Of a stretch of 9,194 bases of DNA, positions 5,457-9,194 are shown in pieces. Every line of letters starts with the position of its first letter. The stretch's first letter is position 1. The stretch is taken from positions 1 to 9,194 of the forward strand of contig JALURH010000183.1 in the NCBI GenBank assembly GCA_027017025.1. The letters are read 5' to 3'. The notes under the pieces are model-generated. The model was not told where the DNA came from. It saw only the letters and a program-made list of their open reading frames with translations, and searched no databases. Made by a program: the position numbers and the translations under genes. The stretch comes from Thermofilaceae archaeon. Its GTDB lineage: Archaea > Thermoproteota > Thermoprotei > Thermofilales > Thermofilaceae.

Positions 5457-6500
5457 CTAGGATAATATTTTGTCAATTTCCTCCCACCTAATATTAACTT
5501 TCCTGCCAGAAAAAGCTGCTCTTCTGGCTTCCTCTACACATTTTAGTGCAACGTAGCCTAGTATGGCATCAACTTGAGGTTTTTTCCCGCTTTTTATACT
5601 TTCTATAAAATCGTTCAATTCCAAAACTAAAGGTTCCTTTTGTACATAGGATATTTCTATACCGTTTTCCTCAAAATGCATCAATGAATCTATACTAGAG
5701 TTCCTAATTTTCACCTTCTTTAATCCTTTTTCAATGTTTATTGTTCTTAGGATATAATTAATGCTTAAGGAGGTGGTTTCCATCTGTACTTTCAGGTATC
5801 TTCTCTTATAGAAGGGGGCCGTACGCCAGCTAGCTTTAAGCATAGAGAAGGTATCGCCTGGGTATTCATATATTGCAATAATTTCTGTCTCATAGGGAAA
5901 GTCGGGAGACTTAACTATCCTAGCTATAACGGAGACAGGTTTCTCATTAAGAAAATGATTAGAGATGTCTATATCATGTACTAATAGATCGTGTGCAACA
6001 CCAAGATTTAGAGTACTTCGACCTGGCGGTCCAGGGCCTAAACGTTCCCCAACTATGCCCGTGGGTTTTTCATCTTGTTTTTTTATGATATTATATGCTA
6101 TATTTACTATAGGATTAAATCTCTCAATATGTCCTACAGCTATTGCTTTATCATTTTCCTGAGCTCTCCTAACAAGATTATATCCTTCCTCTATTGTAGC
6201 AGCTAATGGTTTTTCAATTAACAGATGATAATGATCAATTAATATAGAGGCAACCTTATAGTGATAAACTGTTGGTACAGCAACAATGGCTCCATCAAGA
6301 TTTTTCTCCCTTTTAACTAGATCCTCAATACTAGTGTAATACGAATCTGGTTGATATTTTTTAACTATGTATTTCAGACGGTTAGGGTTAATATCAACAA
6401 TAACGACTTTATCGACAAGAGTTTTTCGTAACTGGGTTAGAACCCTTACATGATTTTTACCCCATCGTCCTACACCAATTACTGCTAGCGATATACCCAT
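5457..6500 (-). CDS. Gfo/Idh/MocA-family NAD(P)-dependent sugar dehydrogenase
   Basis: A cytoplasmic oxidoreductase of the glucose-fructose oxidoreductase/inositol dehydrogenase family. Numbering from the upstream ATG at 6524, the N-terminal Rossmann fold shows VIGVGRWGKNH (residues 15-25) with GxGxxG, and VDINPNR (43-49), whose acidic residue should bind the cofactor ribose. IEKPLA (103-108) is the family EKP motif, with the lysine active in catalysis. VGHIERFNP (130-138) and AHDLLVHDID (177-186) supply further active-site residues. The length of 347-355 is normal. The ATG at 6500 is preferred because GGTGA lies 7 bases before it, while ATG 6524 has no such site. GHIERFNP recalls enzymes annotated as UDP-N-acetylglucosamine 3-dehydrogenases in polysaccharide or N-glycan sugar synthesis, but no glycan genes are adjacent, so the substrate is open. 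It is a single-gene unit divergent from the UPF0200 gene. Confidence 0.9.
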   Translation of the reverse strand: MGISLAVIGVGRWGKNHVRVLTQLRKTLVDKVVIVDINPNRLKYIVKKYQPDSYYTSIEDLVKREKNLDGAIVAVPTVYHYKVASILIDHYHLLIEKPLAATIEEGYNLVRRAQENDKAIAVGHIERFNPIVNIAYNIIKKQDEKPTGIVGERLGPGPPGRSTLNLGVAHDLLVHDIDISNHFLNEKPVSVIARIVKSPDFPYETEIIAIYEYPGDTFSMLKASWRTAPFYKRRYLKVQMETTSLSINYILRTINIEKGLKKVKIRNSSIDSLMHFEENGIEISYVQKEPLVLELNDFIESIKSGKKPQVDAILGYVALKCVEEARRAAFSGRKVNIRWEEIDKILS

Positions 6501-6564
6501 TTCACGTTCACCAGTTTTTATCATAATCTATCTTAATTCAATATGTTGCTAAACTACCTTTACT

Positions 6565-6577
6565 GGGATTTAAACAG
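6565..6577 (+). promoter_or_regulatory. TATA-like box in the divergent promoter region
   Basis: GGGATTTAAACAG contains TTTAAA at 6569-6574, about 25 bases before a probable start near 6598 for the UPF0200 gene, whose ATG at 6612 has no Shine-Dalgarno site and so suits a short leader. The core is palindromic and could also serve the minus-strand dehydrogenase, giving a 22-46 base leader depending on its start codon. Confidence 0.35.
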
Positions 6578-6611
6578 TTTTATCCTAGAGTAATATAATT
6601 ATAAAATAACC

Positions 6612-7193
6612 ATGGCGAGAAACTTGAAATTAGCTATATTGGTTACTGGTATGCCCGGATCAGGAAAATCTATAGTTAGTGAAGCTGCTAGGATGATAGG
6701 TGTTCCAGTATACATTATGGGCAACTTTGTTCGGGAGGAAGCAGTAAAGAGAGGGCTAGATTTATCTAGCGATGTACTGGGTAAGCTCGCCATAGAACTC
6801 AGGGGAGAAAAGGGGAAACATATTGTAGCAAAACTGGTTATGGATAAGCTAAAGGAGAGGAATGATGAAGTAGTACTAATAGAGGGCGTAAGGAATATAG
6901 AAGAACTCAAGTATTTCTTGACGGAAATTGGGAAGATTATTTTAGTTGCTGTTCATGCATCACCCAAAACACGTTTTGAGAGATTATATAAACGTGGGAG
7001 AAGCGATGATCCGAAAAACTGGGAGGAATTTAAAGAGAGAGACTATAGAGAGTTAAATATGGGTATAGGATCTGTGATAGCATTAGCAGATATCATGTTA
7101 GTTAATGAGAATATAACAAAAGAAGAGTTCCTCAAAATATCCTTAAAGACCCTTAAAAGGGTGCTAGAAAATGAAGGTCTTGATAAAGGTTGA
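6612..7193 (+). CDS. UPF0200 P-loop kinase-like protein
   Basis: A 193-residue P-loop NTPase of the archaeal UPF0200 family, distantly related to adenylate kinase and dephospho-CoA kinase. GMPGSGKS at residues 13-20 is the Walker A motif. VYIMGNFVREEAVKRG forms the family's NMP-binding-like segment. VLIEGVRN near residue 92 supplies the Walker B-like strand, and RGRSDDPKNWEEFKERD with ELNMGIG are the family's signature lid-side motifs. The length matches the family and no key element is missing. No Shine-Dalgarno site precedes the ATG. The last 23 bases overlap the UPF0201 gene, a pairing that is fused into one polypeptide in some other archaea. The family is usually described as an uncharacterised nucleotide kinase; the substrate is not known to me. 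Confidence 0.92.
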   Translation: MARNLKLAILVTGMPGSGKSIVSEAARMIGVPVYIMGNFVREEAVKRGLDLSSDVLGKLAIELRGEKGKHIVAKLVMDKLKERNDEVVLIEGVRNIEELKYFLTEIGKIILVAVHASPKTRFERLYKRGRSDDPKNWEEFKERDYRELNMGIGSVIALADIMLVNENITKEEFLKISLKTLKRVLENEGLDKG

Positions 7194-7608
7194 AGTTAGG
7201 CCAACTGAGGACAGAAATAAGGTTCTTCAAGCGGTGTACAACATATTTGGTGAACAGAGATATAAAATAGAACAGGTAGGGGATTTTGAGGAAATAGTTA
7301 TAGAATGTGATGATTACAGTTGTTTAATGAAGTTTTACAATCTTTTGAGGAAAGAAAGGATACTTGATTCTGCCAGACAGTATCTCCTAAGAGGACGGAC
7401 GCTGAATACATTCACATTTTTCCTAAACAAGCAGGCAGCATATGTTGGTCATTTATCCTTTTGCAGCTACGAATATGGGGAAAGTCCTCTTGGCTCAATT
7501 ACTGTAATTATTGAAGCGAGTAGCCCAGAAAGTTTTCTAAACTGGTTAACACCTGCTACAGTAAATGGTAAACCTGTGAATGAAGAAAGCGATCCAGGCG
7601 ATTGTTAA
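7171..7608 (+). CDS. UPF0201 (DUF54) protein, putative RNA-binding
   Basis: A 145-residue member of the archaeal UPF0201 family. The N-terminus IKVEVRPTEDRNKVLQAVYNIF matches the family's opening strand and helix; later RQYLLRGRTLNTFTFFLNKQAAYVGHLSFC and GSITVIIEA are typical conserved blocks (written here with positions near residues 69-110). The family is described as RNA-binding-like, without a settled function. The ATG at 7171 lies inside the end of the UPF0200 gene, and GGGTG seven bases upstream supports it, so translation is probably coupled. It converges on the RNase Z gene with stop codons sharing four bases. Length and domain are complete. Confidence 0.9.
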   Translation: MKVLIKVEVRPTEDRNKVLQAVYNIFGEQRYKIEQVGDFEEIVIECDDYSCLMKFYNLLRKERILDSARQYLLRGRTLNTFTFFLNKQAAYVGHLSFCSYEYGESPLGSITVIIEASSPESFLNWLTPATVNGKPVNEESDPGDC

Positions 7609-8543
7609 AATAATTCTTCGATTACGAACAATCTAGGATTTCCTCCAGAGATAGTTATTTTAAGCCCAGGCTTTGAAAGAATAACTCTACTAAAATATTT
7701 TTTAGCTTCTTGCTCTAAGATCCTTATATTTTCGTATCTGTTACTATAATGAAACAACACTAATAGAGATGTTTTAGTTTTCTTTGCGATTTGGGCAGCA
7801 TCTTTTGCCGTTGAATGAAGGGTATCATACGCTTTTAGATAATCTTCCGTTGAATATGTTGATTCATGTATCAAGATATCAGCATCCCTAGCCTTTGAGG
7901 CTAATCTGTAATTAGGCATTGTATCTCCGCTATATACCACCTTTATGGGTTTCAGGTTATCCAATAAGACATCATCCGGCTTTATAACCCTATTATTCAA
8001 AACTATTGTTTCTCCTCTAACTAATTTCCTCCTTAAAGGGCCAGGGGGAATACCCAATGCCTCTGCCTTCTTTACATCAAATCTTTTTCTCTTTATCTGT
8101 GTCCATATGAATGAAAATGCTGTAGATGTATGTACTGCCCTAACAAAACTAATTCTGACATCATTATTTATCCTTATAATCTTCTCTTCCCAGAACTCTT
8201 TTATATAAACTCTAAAACCTAATTTATCTTTTAGAATATATGAGAAGATGTATTCGCTTAATCCGGGGGGACCATATATGAATACGGGTAAAGAACGTTG
8301 TGATAGGGATAAAGTCTGGAGGAATGGTCTGATACCTAAATAATGGTCTCCGTGGAGATGTGAAATGAAGAGATACATAGGTTTATTAAAACCTAATTTA
8401 AATCTTGAGAATTTTTTCTGAAATCCTTCTCCACAATCAAATATGTAGAGTGAACCCTTATATCTGATTATAAATCCTGGTAATTCATTTCTACTAAATG
8501 GGGAAGCTGCACCAGAGCCTGCAAAAAATATTTCAACACTCAT
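7605..8543 (-). CDS. rnz: Ribonuclease Z (tRNA 3' processing endonuclease)
   Basis: A metallo-beta-lactamase-fold enzyme that cuts the 3' trailer from precursor tRNAs. The two-zinc site is complete: HLHGDH at residues 62-67, His138 in AVHTS, Asp207 in SGDT, His226 in IHESTY and His265 in LFHYSNRY. His243 in DTLHSTA is the additional conserved catalytic-region histidine. GSGAASP at the N-terminus and GIPPGPLRRKLVRGE (164-178) are also typical of the short bacterial/archaeal form. The length of 312 is normal. The ATG overlaps the end of the upstream methyltransferase gene by 11 bases, so the two tRNA-maturation genes are cotranscribed. The stop converges with that of the UPF0201 gene. Confidence 0.96.
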   Translation of the reverse strand: MSVEIFFAGSGAASPFSRNELPGFIIRYKGSLYIFDCGEGFQKKFSRFKLGFNKPMYLFISHLHGDHYLGIRPFLQTLSLSQRSLPVFIYGPPGLSEYIFSYILKDKLGFRVYIKEFWEEKIIRINNDVRISFVRAVHTSTAFSFIWTQIKRKRFDVKKAEALGIPPGPLRRKLVRGETIVLNNRVIKPDDVLLDNLKPIKVVYSGDTMPNYRLASKARDADILIHESTYSTEDYLKAYDTLHSTAKDAAQIAKKTKTSLLVLFHYSNRYENIRILEQEAKKYFSRVILSKPGLKITISGGNPRLFVIEELF

Positions 8544-9194
8544 TTTCTAAAACCCTTATTAAACGGGTCAAACTTTTATGTTCTCTATGCTCTAGTCTAG
8601 AAATTTCTTTTAAGCATTTAGATGCAATATTTATATTTTTGTTTGGAGAAAGAAATACAACTTTTCTCTTTTTCTTTACTACTTTTGATGCTTCTTTCAA
8701 AAATTTATTATAAATTTCGTTTAACGACCGTCCTCTAGTCGATGATAATCTTCCATAGGGTGGATCAGTAACTATGAAGTCTATACATCTTCTTCTCAAT
8801 GGTAAGAAAAGGGCATCCCCTATAATTACATCCGATAGATGATACGATGAATATTGTATAAGATTTTTCTTAGCTCCATGTGCCTTTTCTATATCAATTT
8901 CTATTCCAACACTATAGATTCCACGTAGAGCGGTTTCTATTAAAGTACTGCCTGTTCCACAGAATGGGTCAAGCATTATATCTGTCTTCCTGTCTATAGC
9001 TAAATTAATTATAAAATTTGTAAAGATTGGTGTTAGAGAGCTAGGATGAAAGAAGTATTTCTTTTCTGGACTTCTGAAGAAAAATCTATCTCCCCTAAAA
9101 GACCATAATAGGATTCCTACACTTACAGTTTTCCTTGTAATCACAATCATCACGATTATATCTGGATACTCCAGGTCTACTCTAGCATTTTTAA
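8533..9194 (-). CDS. tRNA guanine-N2 methyltransferase (Trm11/TrmG10-like), N-terminus beyond the window
   Basis: An S-adenosylmethionine-dependent methyltransferase resembling archaeal enzymes that methylate N2 of guanine in tRNA. Counting from the GTG at 9153, FFHPSSLTP (34-42) is the pre-domain motif, LDPFCGTGS (61-69) is the SAM-binding loop, IEID (84-87) binds the SAM ribose, GDALFLP (112-118) follows, and TDPPYG (129-134) is the amino-methylating catalytic motif. The terminal SLTRLIRVL fits the family. The frame stays open from 9153 to the right edge, and the added residues read ARVDLEYPDIIVMIV, the end of a THUMP RNA-binding domain. The gene is therefore incomplete at its 5' end, and GTG 9153 is not the true start. 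Full-length relatives are about 320-350 residues. Position specificity (G10 or other) cannot be decided here. Confidence 0.9.
   Translation of the reverse strand, partial: KNARVDLEYPDIIVMIVITRKTVSVGILLWSFRGDRFFFRSPEKKYFFHPSSLTPIFTNFIINLAIDRKTDIMLDPFCGTGSTLIETALRGIYSVGIEIDIEKAHGAKKNLIQYSSYHLSDVIIGDALFLPLRRRCIDFIVTDPPYGRLSSTRGRSLNEIYNKFLKEASKVVKKKRKVVFLSPNKNINIASKCLKEISRLEHREHKSLTRLIRVLENEC

Noticed and set aside
1..9194. CRISPR array or C/D box sRNA
   Set aside because: No regularly spaced short direct repeats were seen. TGATGA-like boxes fall inside clear coding regions and lack paired CTGA boxes at suitable distances.

Overview
The window looks like chromosomal DNA of a hyperthermophilic crenarchaeon (Thermoproteota), most plausibly Desulfurococcales-like. 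It encodes both subunits of topoisomerase VI, an archaeal UPF0200/UPF0201 gene pair, an archaeal-type RNase Z and a THUMP-type tRNA methyltransferase. Coding DNA is A+T rich, starts are mixed ATG/GTG, ribosome-binding sites are of the GGTGA type, and TATA-like boxes precede several genes. The genus is inference only.

Layout. (1) 1-2836: a top6B-top6A operon on the + strand, overlapping by about 30 bases, ending before a T-run. (2) 2837-5456: an accessory island. Two copies of a ~148-base repeat (3093-3240 and 4484-4630, about 90% identical by hand alignment) lie in inverted orientation. They flank a radical-SAM gene fragment (+) and a small minus-strand operon of a stand-alone RAM-domain protein and a Yip1-like membrane protein. 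Outside each copy is G+C-rich DNA with no credible intact gene. On the right this G+C-rich block holds what looks like the C-terminal remnant of a TnpB (IS200/IS605-type) protein plus several perfect dyads. (3) 5457-6500: a Gfo/Idh/MocA-family dehydrogenase on the minus strand. (4) 6612-7608: the overlapping UPF0200 kinase-like and UPF0201 genes on the + strand. (5) 7605-9194: a minus-strand pair of RNase Z and a tRNA guanine-N2 methyltransferase-like gene that runs off the right edge.

How it fits together: the outer parts are conserved informational genes, namely DNA topology and tRNA maturation (3' end processing plus base methylation in one operon). The middle is a rearranged, mobile-element-scarred island. 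Its most unusual features are the inverted repeat copies that each point at the start of an inward-facing ORF, and the structured G+C-rich DNA next to a decayed TnpB tail, which might derive from an element right end or its guide-RNA scaffold. That last idea is speculative.
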